From positions 1 to 32,684 of the forward strand of contig NZ_QWKI01000025.1 of assembly GCF_009911645.1 (NCBI RefSeq): a DNA stretch of 32,684 nt. Reading direction: 5' to 3'. Below, piece after piece: positions 1-8,357 of this stretch (the first letter of the stretch is position 1; each line of letters starts with the position of its first letter). The notes beneath the pieces are model-generated. The model was not told where the DNA came from. It worked only from the letters and a program-made list of their open reading frames with translations, and did no database searches. The position numbers and the translations under genes are program-made. This DNA is from Pseudoflavonifractor sp. 60. Lineage in GTDB: Bacteria; Bacillota; Clostridia; Oscillospirales; Oscillospiraceae.

Positions 1-14
1 ACGGTCTTTGACAA

Positions 15-46
15 CAAATGTCAAAAGGTGTACTTTTTGACATTTG
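15..46. repeat. 12-bp perfect inverted repeat upstream of the SLH gene
   Basis: CAAATGTCAAAA (15-26) and TTTTGACATTTG (35-46) are exact reverse complements around an 8-nt spacer. A further TTTGACA lies at 7-13. The right arm contains TTGACA (37-42), which could be a -35 box, but no convincing -10 lies 16-18 bp downstream. It may be an operator or the end of an upstream transcript's terminator; the sequence does not decide. Confidence 0.5.
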
Positions 47-120
47 TGGGAGGTGAAAAAAGTTTATACAAAAGGATTGATAAGGCGGTATGTGTTGTAA
101 AATGGAAAGGAGCGGATGTA

Positions 121-690
121 ATGAAGAAATATCTTTGCAGTCTACTGACTGGACTTTTGGTAGGAAGTATGCTTATTTGTCCGGTTTCTGCGGGGTCTGT
201 GTTCCCTGATGTGGATGATGATGCACCGTATGCTGAGGCGGTGCAGTATCTGAACGAAGCCGGAATTATGAAAGGAAGCAGTTCCGGGAACTTCAATCCG
301 AACAACACGGTCACGCGTGCGGAAATGGCTACCATTCTTTGCAATATGCTTGGCGAAACCGAGAATTTAACTGTCTCGGATACATTTTCTGATGTTCCCA
401 CAACCCATTGGGCTAATAAATATGTTACGAAAGCGTCTGAGCTTGGCTTTGTAAGCGGCTATGGGAGCGGAAAATTTGGGCCAAATGATCCAGTAACATA
501 TGAACAAGCAGTGACGATGGTAGTACAGGCCATGGGGCTGGGCGAAATTGCACTTGAGTATGGGGGTTATCCTAATGGACATATTGAAGTTGCAGATGAA
601 TACGGCTTTATCTGGGGGCTATCCTCACAGGTTGGCGACAATATGCCCAGAAGTCAAATTGCTGTCTTAGTATACAGAACACAGGTGTAG
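121..690 (+). CDS. Small secreted protein made of three SLH repeats
   Basis: The product is 189 residues. A signal peptide (about 1-25, basic start then a hydrophobic stretch ending in SAG) precedes three S-layer-homology repeats. Repeat 1 (about 28-78) has FPDV...YAEAV and the TRAEMATIL motif. Repeat 2 (about 87-140) starts FSDV. Repeat 3 is degenerate and reaches the C-terminus (SQIAVLVYR). SLH repeats bind pyruvylated secondary cell-wall polymers, so the protein should sit non-covalently on the cell wall. There is no other domain. The start at 121 is chosen because AAAGGAG lies 8-9 nt upstream and the signal peptide begins there; the open frame continues upstream without such support. The gene is AT-richer than the rest of the window. 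The SD of the next gene overlaps its stop codon, so the two are co-translated. Confidence 0.85.
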   Translation: MKKYLCSLLTGLLVGSMLICPVSAGSVFPDVDDDAPYAEAVQYLNEAGIMKGSSSGNFNPNNTVTRAEMATILCNMLGETENLTVSDTFSDVPTTHWANKYVTKASELGFVSGYGSGKFGPNDPVTYEQAVTMVVQAMGLGEIALEYGGYPNGHIEVADEYGFIWGLSSQVGDNMPRSQIAVLVYRTQV

Positions 691-702
691 GAGGTACATA
701 AA

Positions 703-2427
703 ATGAAAAAATTGTTGAGTTTTTTCCTTGCAGTATGCACAATTCTGGCACTGTTTCCTGGCATATCTATTACCGCATCTGCCGCAGAACCCATTACAGA
801 CAAAATCATTCAGGAGAGGATTGACGAATTGGACCGCTTGTTGAGCGGAAAATATTTTACTGTAAATGGCCAAGGCTGTCGTCAATGGGCTTCTAATCAT
901 GGCTGTTCTAATTGCAATGTAAACAATATAATTAAATCACAATGGTTTAAAAATATGTTTGGAAGCATACAGAAATCTCAACTTTTCCTGAACGGCGGAC
1001 AATCCTGTATGGGCTTTGTAGAGTTTGCTGGATGGTATATTTTTAGAGCCAACAATAGCGATACCGTACTGAGAGATAGCAATGTGAAATATACCAATGG
1101 ATTTAATTATGAAACTATTTCAAAAAATGCTGCAATGGGAGATTATATACGGGTTAACGGACACTCTTTCATATTGATAAGTGTAGATAAATCTGGAGTT
1201 GAAGTGCTGGATTGCAACTCATATAGCACTTATAATTGTATTGTGAAACGGCACAGAATAGAATTTAGCAACAAAAGCTATGCTAATAAAACCATTTATA
1301 TATCAAAATTATATTCAAAAATGACAGGAAAGCCCGTCAGAGGTACAGCTCAGCCAACTTGTGTAATTACTTTCGACCCCAATGGCGGCATGGTTTCCCC
1401 AACATCTAAAACCGTTGCCGCAGGCAGTGCAGTTGGCAGTATGCCTACGCCAACCCGTGAAGGCTACACATTCCTTGGTTGGTGTACTAGCAAAAACACC
1501 ACTGGGCTTCTTCTTATAACTGGGGAGGAGATGTTTATTGAGAAGGATACCACGCTATATGCAGCATGGAAAGAAATTCCAAAAACATACACAGTAACTT
1601 TAGACGACGGTTCTGTTTGCAGCATGATTACTGTCACCAATGGCGACACATATAACAACTTAACCACGCCAACCCGAGATGGATACACATTCGAGGGCTG
1701 GTATACAAAAGCATCCGGCGGCTCCAAAATCACATCGTCAACAAAAGTCAATTTGACCAGTGACCAAACTCTATATGCCCACTGGACCCAGAATGCTGTC
1801 CACAAGCACGAAAAAATCAATCCTGCGGTCAGTCCAGAGCATCCACACTATACATTCTATACCTGTTCCTGTGGCGAGGTCTTTACAGATAATGTGGAAA
1901 ATTATGTAGATTCCTGCACTGTGTGTGTACTGCATAAATTTGGAGAAACAGTAATTGAGGCCGTACCTCCAGAACCCCCAAAAGGTCATTGGGGGCCTTG
2001 GAGCGATTGGTCCTCAACTTTCGTCTCCGCTTCCGACACCCGTCAAGTAGAAACCCAAACTGTTACAGAGCGGGTTAAAATCTCTGACGGTTATACGGAG
2101 TACCGTTACGGCGGATATGCTACATCTGACAACCGGCATGAGTGCTGGTGCGAAACATATCTTCGAAATAAATTTGGCAGTGCAAACCTCCGTTATTCTG
2201 ACTGGAGTACCACACAGTACAGTGTCAACGGCTCCAGTTGGACCTGTGGAAACTGTGGCGGAAGCCATGTCCACGTAGATCACTACACTTCCGATGGAAG
2301 AGCATGGTGGCCGGAGTATACACTCCCCGGTGGAAAGAACTACTACTGGGAAGAGAGCAGAACAGTTGATGCCCAGTATGAAACCCGTGAAGTAACTCAA
2401 TACCGTTATCGGGATTGGATAAGCTGA
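703..2427 (+). CDS. Secreted NlpC/P60- or CHAP-like protein with InlB-type repeats
   Basis: The product is 574 residues. A signal peptide (about 1-28) leads into a domain with a cysteine-peptidase look: GQSCMGFVEF with Cys102, then GHSFILIS with His154, then an LDCN segment near 170. This order (Cys, His, polar residue) and the preceding GDYIRV recall NlpC/P60 and CHAP cell-wall hydrolases, but similarity is only at motif level. Two InlB B-repeats (Listeria-Bacteroides type) follow at about 220-290 and 295-365, with GYTFLGW and GYTFEGW motifs. The C-terminal 200 residues are rich in Trp, Tyr, Cys and His (GPWSDW, CETYLRN) and are unrecognised. No sorting motif or SLH repeat is present; retention could depend on the SLH protein upstream, 12 bp away. 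The SD is TAGGAGGT, overlapping the upstream stop. Confidence 0.75.
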   Translation: MKKLLSFFLAVCTILALFPGISITASAAEPITDKIIQERIDELDRLLSGKYFTVNGQGCRQWASNHGCSNCNVNNIIKSQWFKNMFGSIQKSQLFLNGGQSCMGFVEFAGWYIFRANNSDTVLRDSNVKYTNGFNYETISKNAAMGDYIRVNGHSFILISVDKSGVEVLDCNSYSTYNCIVKRHRIEFSNKSYANKTIYISKLYSKMTGKPVRGTAQPTCVITFDPNGGMVSPTSKTVAAGSAVGSMPTPTREGYTFLGWCTSKNTTGLLLITGEEMFIEKDTTLYAAWKEIPKTYTVTLDDGSVCSMITVTNGDTYNNLTTPTRDGYTFEGWYTKASGGSKITSSTKVNLTSDQTLYAHWTQNAVHKHEKINPAVSPEHPHYTFYTCSCGEVFTDNVENYVDSCTVCVLHKFGETVIEAVPPEPPKGHWGPWSDWSSTFVSASDTRQVETQTVTERVKISDGYTEYRYGGYATSDNRHECWCETYLRNKFGSANLRYSDWSTTQYSVNGSSWTCGNCGGSHVHVDHYTSDGRAWWPEYTLPGGKNYYWEESRTVDAQYETREVTQYRYRDWIS

Positions 2428-2429
2428 CA

Positions 2430-2463
2430 AAATGGCGCTCTGCCGTCTGGCGGGGCGCCATTT
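2430..2463 (+). terminator. Terminator hairpin after the surface-gene pair
   Basis: AAATGGCGC (2430-2438) pairs with GCGCCATTT (2455-2463). The inner bases continue the stem to a GTCT loop, giving about 15 pairs including two wobbles. A looser pyrimidine-rich run with TTTTTC follows. It starts two bases after the stop codon and closes the AT-richer segment. Confidence 0.75.
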
Positions 2464-2531
2464 CCACAAACTCCCCTTTTTCTTTGTCAATGTACACAAA
2501 ACGGGGGATGGAAATTTGTGTAACATACGAA

Positions 2532-2560
2532 TGGAAACGCGAGAAACACTGTGTTATATT
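2532..2560 (+). promoter_or_regulatory. Promoter of the lacI-family gene
   Basis: TGGAAA (2532-2537), a 17-bp spacer and TATATT (2555-2560) with a TGT extended -10 just before it. A start near 2567 would put the operator at 2577-2588 immediately downstream, where repressor binding would block initiation or early elongation. Confidence 0.55.
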
Positions 2561-2576
2561 CTGACTATCAAAGTGA

Positions 2577-2588
2577 GAATGCGTATTC
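2577..2588. promoter_or_regulatory. LacI-type operator before the repressor gene
   Basis: GAATGCGTATTC is a near-perfect palindrome with a central CG pair, as usual for LacI-family operators. It differs at one base from the exact palindrome GAATACGTATTC that precedes the PTS gene. Its place between promoter and start codon implies autoregulation. Confidence 0.6.
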
Positions 2589-2601
2589 AAGGATGCGAAC
2601 T

Positions 2602-3570
2602 ATGATTACCATGACCGAAATCGCAAGGCTTACCAATGTTTCCCAGCCCACGGTGTCCCGGGTCCTCAACGGCAGCCAGACCGTTTCCCCGGAGATACGG
2701 GAGCGAGTCCTGGCCTGCGCCAGGGAGCACGACTATCAGCTCAACGCCCTGGCCAAGGGGCTCCAGGGCAGCAAGACCCATCTGCTGGGTGTTCTGGTCA
2801 CCGACATTTCCAACGGCTTTTTTGCCAGTCTGGCCAAGGAGATCGAGACAGCGGCCCGGAAGAACGGCTACAGCATCATCCTCTTCAACAGCGACTACAA
2901 CCCTCGCAGCGAGCAGGAGTACCTGGACGTGGTCCGCCGCTACCGGGCCGACGGTGTTCTGGCCGTCCCCATCCGGGAGACCAGCCAGGAGTGGCAGGAG
3001 TACGTCAAAAAGCTGGACGTCCCCGTGGTGACGGTCACCAGGCAGGCCCAGGGTTTGGATTCCATCTATGTGGACCATGTCCAGGCTGGGGCCATGGTGG
3101 CGGAGTACCTGGTGGAGCGGAGCTTTCAGCGGTTCCTGTTCATCGGCAAGGAGTACGACGGAAAATATGTGGGCTTCCGCCGGGCTTTGGATGAGCGGGG
3201 CCTGGGGGACCGGACTGCCAATGTGATTTACCAGGAGGACGGCCAGTTTTACCGGGCGCTTCAGGGGTTGCTCCAGGCGGGCAGGGGCAGAGTGGGGATC
3301 TTCGCCGGCAACGACATTTACGCGCTGCGGGCCCTGGACGCACTGCGCACCATGGAGATCCCGGTGCCTGCCCAGGCCGGGGTCATCGGATTTGACAACA
3401 CCGACCTGGGCCGCTACCTCAACCCCCGCCTGAGCAGCGTCTCCCAGCCCATTGCCCGGATGGCCCAAGCGGCGGTGGCCCGGCTGCTGGACTGCATTGA
3501 CCGCCCCGGACCCCGGGAGGTGCTCAACAGCCCCTTCTCCGCCGAGCTGGTAATCCGCGAGAGCACGTAA
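2602..3570 (+). CDS. LacI-family transcriptional repressor of the sugar operon
   Basis: The product is 322 residues, a normal LacI/GalR length. The N-terminal helix-turn-helix has TEIARLTNVSQPTVSRVLNG, followed by the hinge (NALAKGL). A periplasmic-binding-protein-like effector domain fills the rest, ending in QPIARMAQAAVARLLDCI. The family binds palindromic operators as dimers and is released by a sugar or sugar phosphate. The start at 2602 is chosen over 2593 and 2611 because AAGG (2589-2592) is 9 nt upstream. The gene lies directly before a sucrose-family PTS permease and a GH13 enzyme. Shared operators indicate that it controls itself and that operon; the inducer (sucrose, sucrose-6-phosphate or another glucoside) is inferred only. 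Confidence 0.9.
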   Translation: MITMTEIARLTNVSQPTVSRVLNGSQTVSPEIRERVLACAREHDYQLNALAKGLQGSKTHLLGVLVTDISNGFFASLAKEIETAARKNGYSIILFNSDYNPRSEQEYLDVVRRYRADGVLAVPIRETSQEWQEYVKKLDVPVVTVTRQAQGLDSIYVDHVQAGAMVAEYLVERSFQRFLFIGKEYDGKYVGFRRALDERGLGDRTANVIYQEDGQFYRALQGLLQAGRGRVGIFAGNDIYALRALDALRTMEIPVPAQAGVIGFDNTDLGRYLNPRLSSVSQPIARMAQAAVARLLDCIDRPGPREVLNSPFSAELVIREST

Positions 3571-3597
3571 AAAGGACGACAGCGGTTGTCCTTTTTT
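3569..3597 (+). terminator. Terminator after the repressor gene
   Basis: AAAAAGGACGAC (3569-3580) and GTTGTCCTTTTT (3585-3596) pair with one wobble around an AGCG loop, with T-run termination. It begins inside the stop codon, so the PTS operon is transcribed from its own start. Confidence 0.85.
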
Positions 3598-3609
3598 CGG
3601 GGCCGTCAA

Positions 3610-3621
3610 GAATACGTATTC
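3610..3621. promoter_or_regulatory. LacI-type operator before the PTS operon
   Basis: GAATACGTATTC is an exact 12-bp palindrome with a central CG. It matches the 2577-2588 site at 11 of 12 bases. It lies 62 bp before the permease start codon and just after the repressor terminator. No strong sigma-A promoter could be assigned around it. Confidence 0.65.
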
Positions 3622-3682
3622 TCAATCATTTTCGTTCATCCGCTCCCCGGAGCTGAAATTAGAAGAGAAAGGAAGCAGAACT

Positions 3683-5554
3683 ATGGATTACAGAAAAGTT
3701 GCCCAGGAAATCTATGACAAGGTGGGTCAAAAGGAGAACCTGATCTCTGCCGCCCACTGCGCGACCCGCCTGCGCCTGGTGCTGGCCGACAACGCCAAGT
3801 GCGACGCCAAGGCGGTGGAGGAGATCAACGGCGTAAAGGGTGTGTTCAGCGCCTCCGGCCAGCTCCAAATCATTCTGGGCACCGGCACGGTGAATAAGGT
3901 CTACGACGAGTTCATTGCCATCTCCGGTCTCACCGCCGCCACCAAGGAGGAGGTCAAAGCCGCCGCCGCTGCCCAGCAGAACATCTTCAAGCGGGCCATC
4001 AAGTGCCTGGGCGACATTTTTGTCCCCATCATCCCCGCCATTGTGGCCAGCGGCTTCCTCATGGGCATCATGGAGGCGCTGAACTTCATGGTGGCCAACG
4101 ACTTCCTGAATATTGACACCTCTGGCTCCATCTACGTCTTCGCCAATCTGTTTGCCAACACAGCATACGTATTCTTACCCATTTTGATTGCCTACTCCGC
4201 CGCCAAGGCCTTCGGCGGAAATCCCTACCTGGGGGCGGTCATTGGAATGCTGATGATCCACCCCGACCTGCAAAACGCCTGGACGGTGGCAACCCAGGGC
4301 GTCCTCAGGACCCAGAGCGTGTGGTTCGGCCTGTATGAGGTGGACCTGGTGGGCTATCAGGGCCACGTGATCCCCGTCATCATCGCCGTTTGGGTGATGT
4401 GCTTCATCGAAAAGCGGCTGCACAAAATCGTCCCCGCCATGTTCGACCTGTTCGTCACACCCCTGGTCAGCGTCTTTGTCACTGGCTACCTGACCTACTC
4501 CATCATCGGCCCCATCTTCGTCACCATTGAGAACGGCGTCATCGGCGGCATCCAGACCCTGCTCACCCTGCCCCTGGGCCTGGGATCCCTGATTATGGGC
4601 GGGCTGTACTCCACCACTGTGGTGGCCGGTATCCACCATATGTACACTGTCATCGACATGGGCCAGCTGTCCATGTACGGCGTGACCTACTGGCTGCCCC
4701 TGGCCTCCGCCGCCAACATGGCCCAGGGGGCGGCAACTCTGGCAGTGGCCCTGAAGGCCAAGAATCAGAAGGTCAAGTCGGTGGCCCTCCCCTCCGCCTT
4801 CTCCTGCTTCATGGGCATCACCGAGCCCGCCATCTTCGGCGTCAACCTGCGCCACTTCAAACCCTTCATCTGCGGCGCCATCGGCGGTGCGGCGGGAGCC
4901 ATGTACGCCTCCCTGGTGGGCCTAGGCGCCAGCGGCACCGGCGTCACCGGCCTGTTTGGGTTGCTTCTGTGCCTCAATGACCCCATCAACTACATCATTA
5001 TGGCTGCCATCTCCATCGGCGTGGCCTTCGCCCTCACCTGGCTTTTCGGCTATCAGGAGGCCGCCCAGACACAGACCGCCCAGCCCAAGGCCCCCGCCAT
5101 CCAGTGCCAGCCCGGCGCGGTGTACGCCCCGGTGACCGGTACCGTCATCCCCTCCGAGGAGATCCCCGACGAGACCTTCGCCGCCGGCGTTCTGGGCCAG
5201 GGTGTGGGCATCCAGCCTGCGGACGGCCTGGTGACGGCCCCCTTCGACGGGGAGATCTCCTCCGTCACCGACACCCAGCACGCGGTAGGCGTCTCCTCCC
5301 CCGACGGCATGGAGCTGCTCATCCACGTGGGAGTGGACACGGTGGCCATGAAGGGCGACGGCTTCCAGTGTCTGGTCCAGGAGGGCCAGCAGGTGAAGGC
5401 GGGCGACCCCCTGATTCGCTTTGACCGGGACAAAATCGCCGCCGCCGGCCACCCCGACGTGGTGGTGGTGCTGGTGACCAACTCCGACGACTACCAGGCG
5501 CTGACCATTCAGACCGGCAGCTGCAAGGCGCTGGACAAAGTGATTCAAGTCTGA
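3683..5554 (+). CDS. PTS sugar permease EIIBCA, sucrose/beta-glucoside family
   Basis: This 623-residue membrane protein imports and phosphorylates a sugar. EIIB (1-75) has the phosphorylation site HCATRLRL with Cys26. EIIC (about 105-450) has many hydrophobic segments and the family motif TEPAIFGVNLR. EIIA (about 480-615, crr-like) has LLIHVGVDTV with the phospho-accepting His548. Domain order B-C-A is complete, so no separate EIIA is needed. The GVNLRHFKPF stretch resembles sucrose (ScrA) and trehalose permeases; substrate cannot be fixed by eye. A sucrose permease would yield sucrose-6-phosphate in the cytoplasm. The SD (GAAAGGAAG) is 7-8 nt upstream. The permease is the first gene of a three-gene operon with the GH13 enzyme 52 bp downstream. 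Confidence 0.92.
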   Translation: MDYRKVAQEIYDKVGQKENLISAAHCATRLRLVLADNAKCDAKAVEEINGVKGVFSASGQLQIILGTGTVNKVYDEFIAISGLTAATKEEVKAAAAAQQNIFKRAIKCLGDIFVPIIPAIVASGFLMGIMEALNFMVANDFLNIDTSGSIYVFANLFANTAYVFLPILIAYSAAKAFGGNPYLGAVIGMLMIHPDLQNAWTVATQGVLRTQSVWFGLYEVDLVGYQGHVIPVIIAVWVMCFIEKRLHKIVPAMFDLFVTPLVSVFVTGYLTYSIIGPIFVTIENGVIGGIQTLLTLPLGLGSLIMGGLYSTTVVAGIHHMYTVIDMGQLSMYGVTYWLPLASAANMAQGAATLAVALKAKNQKVKSVALPSAFSCFMGITEPAIFGVNLRHFKPFICGAIGGAAGAMYASLVGLGASGTGVTGLFGLLLCLNDPINYIIMAAISIGVAFALTWLFGYQEAAQTQTAQPKAPAIQCQPGAVYAPVTGTVIPSEEIPDETFAAGVLGQGVGIQPADGLVTAPFDGEISSVTDTQHAVGVSSPDGMELLIHVGVDTVAMKGDGFQCLVQEGQQVKAGDPLIRFDRDKIAAAGHPDVVVVLVTNSDDYQALTIQTGSCKALDKVIQV

Positions 5555-5606
5555 TAAAATAGAGGCTGGAACCACGGCAGCACTGATAAGTTGGAGGTAA
5601 TCTGAG

Positions 5607-7457
5607 ATGAAAATCCGCAGAAATTCCTATGACCACCGGCTGGCCCGGCACTATAACGAGCTGAAATGGCTCTATATGGAGCTGTACCACGACGAGAATG
5701 CCTTTGACTACTTTGTCCAAATGCTGGCCCGCTGCTGGGACCAGCGAAAGAAACCCCTCCGGGACCAGGACCAGCGCCGGGAGGCCGACCCCGACTGGTA
5801 CCGCCGCCGGGACCTGTTGGGCATGATGCTCTATGTGGACGCATTTGCCGGGACCCTGGAGGGCGTCAAGAAAAATCTGAAGTACATCAAGGAGTGCGGG
5901 GTCAACTACCTCCACCTGATGCCCCTGCTGGACAGTCCCAAGGGCCGCAGCGACGGGGGCTACGCCGTCAGCGATTTCCGCAGAGTCCAGCCCCAGCTGG
6001 GCGCCATGGAGGACCTGGAGTCCCTGGCCAACGCCTGCCGCCGGGCGGGGATTAGCCTGTGTTTGGACTTTGTGATGAACCACACCAGCGAGGACCACCA
6101 GTGGGCCCGCAAGGCCAGGGCGGGGGAACCGGGCTACCGGGAGCGGTACTTTTTCTACAGCAGCTGGGACATCCCCCGGGAGTTTGAGAAGACGGTGCCC
6201 CAGGTCTTCCCCACCACCGCGCCGGGCAGCTTTACCCAGCTGGAGGACGGCCAGATTGTAATGACCAGCTTCTACCCCTACCAGTGGGACCTGAACTACG
6301 CCAATCCCACCGTCTTCAACGATATGACCGAAAACCTGCTGTTCCTGGCCAACCGGGGCATTGACATCATCCGCCTGGACGCCATCCCATACATCTGGAA
6401 GGAGCTGGGCACCGACTGCCGCAACCTGCCCCAGGTCCATACCCTGGCCCGGATGCTGCGCATGGTGTGCGAGATCGTCTGTCCCAGCGTACTGCTGCTG
6501 GGCGAGGTGGTGATGGAGCCCGCCAAGGTGGCCCCCTACTTCGGGACCCCAGAGAAGCCTGAGTGCCATATGCTCTACAACGTGACCACCATGTGTACCA
6601 CCTGGCACACCCTGGCGTCGGGGGACGCCTCTCTGCTGAAAAAGCAGATGGAGGCGGTGTGCGCCCTGCCCAAGGACTTCCTCTTCCTCAACTACCTGCG
6701 CTGTCACGACGATATCGGCTGGGGGCTGGACTACCCCTGGCTCAGGGAGCACTTCGGCATTGACGAGGTGGCCCACAAGCGCTACCTCAACGACTGGTTC
6801 ACCGGCAGGTGGCCGGGCAGCAGCAGCCGGGGGGAGCTGTACAACGACGACCCCCGCCTGGGGGACGCCCGTCTGTGCGGCACCACCGCCTCCCTGTGCG
6901 GGATCGAGGCGGCGGACTTTGAGGGGGACCCCTTCAAGCTGGAGCGGGCCCTGGCCTGTGACCTGACCCTCCACGCCTGGATGCTGTCCCAGAGCGGTAT
7001 CCCGGTGATCTACAGCGGGGACGAGGTGGGCCAGCTCAACGACTACACCTACCACAGCGACCCGGACAAGCGGGAGGACAGCCGGTACATCCATCGGGGG
7101 AAATTCCTCTGGGGGCTGGCAGAGCAGCGCAGGGACCCCGACACCTACCAGGGCAAGCTGTTCCAGGGTCTGCGCCGGCTGGAGGAGCTGCGGGCCGGGG
7201 AGCCCTGCTTCGACGCCCGGGCGGACGTTCAGGTGCTGGACAGCGGCGACCGCCGGGTCCTGGCCATCTGCCGCCGGTTCGAGGACCGGGAGCTGGTGTG
7301 CCTGTTCAATTTCAGCGGTGAATTTGTCCAGGCTGGCGCGGACCGGGCGGGGGAATATACCGAGCTGATGTACGGCGCCAAATACAATGATATCCGCTCC
7401 ATTCAGCTGTGGCCCAACGGCTTTGCATGGCTGCTGAGAGATTCGAAAAAGGAGTGA
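5607..7457 (+). CDS. Amylosucrase-like GH13 enzyme
   Basis: The product is 616 residues, close to Neisseria amylosucrase (636). It keeps the family's motifs throughout: SDGGYAVS, DFVMNHTSE, QWDLNYANP, IIRLDAI, LRCHDDIGW, GDEVGQLND and EDSRYIHR. By comparison with the known enzyme the nucleophile is Asp258, the acid/base Glu300 and the transition-state stabiliser Asp368. The pocket-closing Asp/Arg pair corresponds to Asp116 and Arg493, and the stacking Tyr to Tyr119. Family members cleave sucrose, either building an alpha-glucan or hydrolysing it. No signal peptide is present. Its place after a PTS permease suggests that the cytoplasmic substrate is a phosphorylated sugar such as sucrose-6-phosphate, unusual for this subfamily. 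No GH32 invertase or fructokinase accompanies it in the window. The SD TGGAGGT is 9-10 nt upstream. Confidence 0.85.
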   Translation: MKIRRNSYDHRLARHYNELKWLYMELYHDENAFDYFVQMLARCWDQRKKPLRDQDQRREADPDWYRRRDLLGMMLYVDAFAGTLEGVKKNLKYIKECGVNYLHLMPLLDSPKGRSDGGYAVSDFRRVQPQLGAMEDLESLANACRRAGISLCLDFVMNHTSEDHQWARKARAGEPGYRERYFFYSSWDIPREFEKTVPQVFPTTAPGSFTQLEDGQIVMTSFYPYQWDLNYANPTVFNDMTENLLFLANRGIDIIRLDAIPYIWKELGTDCRNLPQVHTLARMLRMVCEIVCPSVLLLGEVVMEPAKVAPYFGTPEKPECHMLYNVTTMCTTWHTLASGDASLLKKQMEAVCALPKDFLFLNYLRCHDDIGWGLDYPWLREHFGIDEVAHKRYLNDWFTGRWPGSSSRGELYNDDPRLGDARLCGTTASLCGIEAADFEGDPFKLERALACDLTLHAWMLSQSGIPVIYSGDEVGQLNDYTYHSDPDKREDSRYIHRGKFLWGLAEQRRDPDTYQGKLFQGLRRLEELRAGEPCFDARADVQVLDSGDRRVLAICRRFEDRELVCLFNFSGEFVQAGADRAGEYTELMYGAKYNDIRSIQLWPNGFAWLLRDSKKE

Positions 7458-7463
7458 GCGCCC

Positions 7464-8297
7464 TTGAAAATACGCTATCTGGGTACCGCCGCCGCCGAGG
7501 GCTGGCCTGCCCTGTTCTGCTCCTGCCCCATCTGCACCCAGGCCCGGGAGCAGGGCGGGCGCAATCTGCGGACCCGCACCCAGGCCATTCTGGACGGGGA
7601 GCTGCTGCTGGATTTTCCCCCTGACACCTACTGCCACGCCCTTCAGCAGGGCCTGGAGCTGGCCAAGGTCCACACCCTGCTGGTGACCCACAACCACATG
7701 GACCATTGGTTCCCCACCGACCTGATCCACCGCCATGAGCACTTCGGCCACGGGGCGGAGGGGACCCTGGAGGTGTTTGGCAATCCGGCAGTGAAGGAGG
7801 CCTTCGACGCCCATATCCTCATCGACCGCTTCAAGCCCCACCCCATTGATGACGTGGTCAACTTCCACGTCATCCACGGCGGCGATCGCTTCCGCTCCCA
7901 CGGCTGGGAGATCATCGCCGTCCCCGCCGACCACGACCAGCGGGAGGAGTGCCTGGTCTATATCTGCAAAAAGGGGGGCAAAACGGTGTTCTACGGCCAC
8001 GATACCGGCGTCAACCTGAGCGATGAAGCCTGGGCCCTGGTGGCGGCGGAGCGGTACGACTTGATCAGTCTGGACGCCACCATGGGGAAAAAGACCATCC
8101 CCGGCTACCACATGGGCCTGCCCGACGACGAGGCCATGTTCCAGCGGCTGGCCCAGCTGGGCTGTGTCGGAGAGCACACCGTAAAGGTCATCAACCATTT
8201 CAGCCACAACGGCGGTATGACCCACGACCAGCTGGCCGCCTGGGGGGCGGAGCGGGGCATTCTGGCCGCCTACGACGGGATGGAAATTGAATTTTAA
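7464..8297 (+). CDS. PhnP-like metallo-beta-lactamase-fold phosphodiesterase
   Basis: The product is 277 residues. The zinc-ligand motif THNHMDHW (HxHxDH) is at about 75-82, with further ligands in VPADHDQ, YGHDTG and NHFSHNGG. The N-terminal CSCPIC cluster and the C-terminal YDGMEIEF match E. coli PhnP, which hydrolyses a cyclic ribosyl phosphate in phosphonate breakdown. No phosphonate genes are nearby, so the substrate here is probably another phosphodiester, perhaps linked to the sugar pathway. The start is a TTG at 7464, supported by AAAAAGGAG ending 9 nt upstream, partly inside the end of the GH13 gene. It is therefore the third gene of the PTS operon. It is cytoplasmic, with no signal peptide. 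Confidence 0.8.
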   Translation: MKIRYLGTAAAEGWPALFCSCPICTQAREQGGRNLRTRTQAILDGELLLDFPPDTYCHALQQGLELAKVHTLLVTHNHMDHWFPTDLIHRHEHFGHGAEGTLEVFGNPAVKEAFDAHILIDRFKPHPIDDVVNFHVIHGGDRFRSHGWEIIAVPADHDQREECLVYICKKGGKTVFYGHDTGVNLSDEAWALVAAERYDLISLDATMGKKTIPGYHMGLPDDEAMFQRLAQLGCVGEHTVKVINHFSHNGGMTHDQLAAWGAERGILAAYDGMEIEF

Positions 8298-8307
8298 CAG
8301 ACACCAA

Positions 8308-8347
8308 AAGGCCGCCGGCTTCTTCGGAAACCGGCGGCCTTTGTTTT
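8308..8347. terminator. Bidirectional terminator between convergent operons
   Basis: AAGGCCGCCGG (8308-8318) pairs exactly with CCGGCGGCCTT (8331-8341). GTTTTTTG follows on the plus strand and TTTTGG on the minus strand. It closes the sugar operon from the left and the radical SAM pair from the right. Confidence 0.9.
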
Positions 8348-8357
8348 TTGTGGGGCG

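Noticed and set aside
5319..8225. 968-codon open frame on the minus strand
   Set aside because: It is the antisense of the GH13 and hydrolase genes, whose motifs are clear; long antisense frames are expected at this GC content. It has no recognisable motif or supported start.
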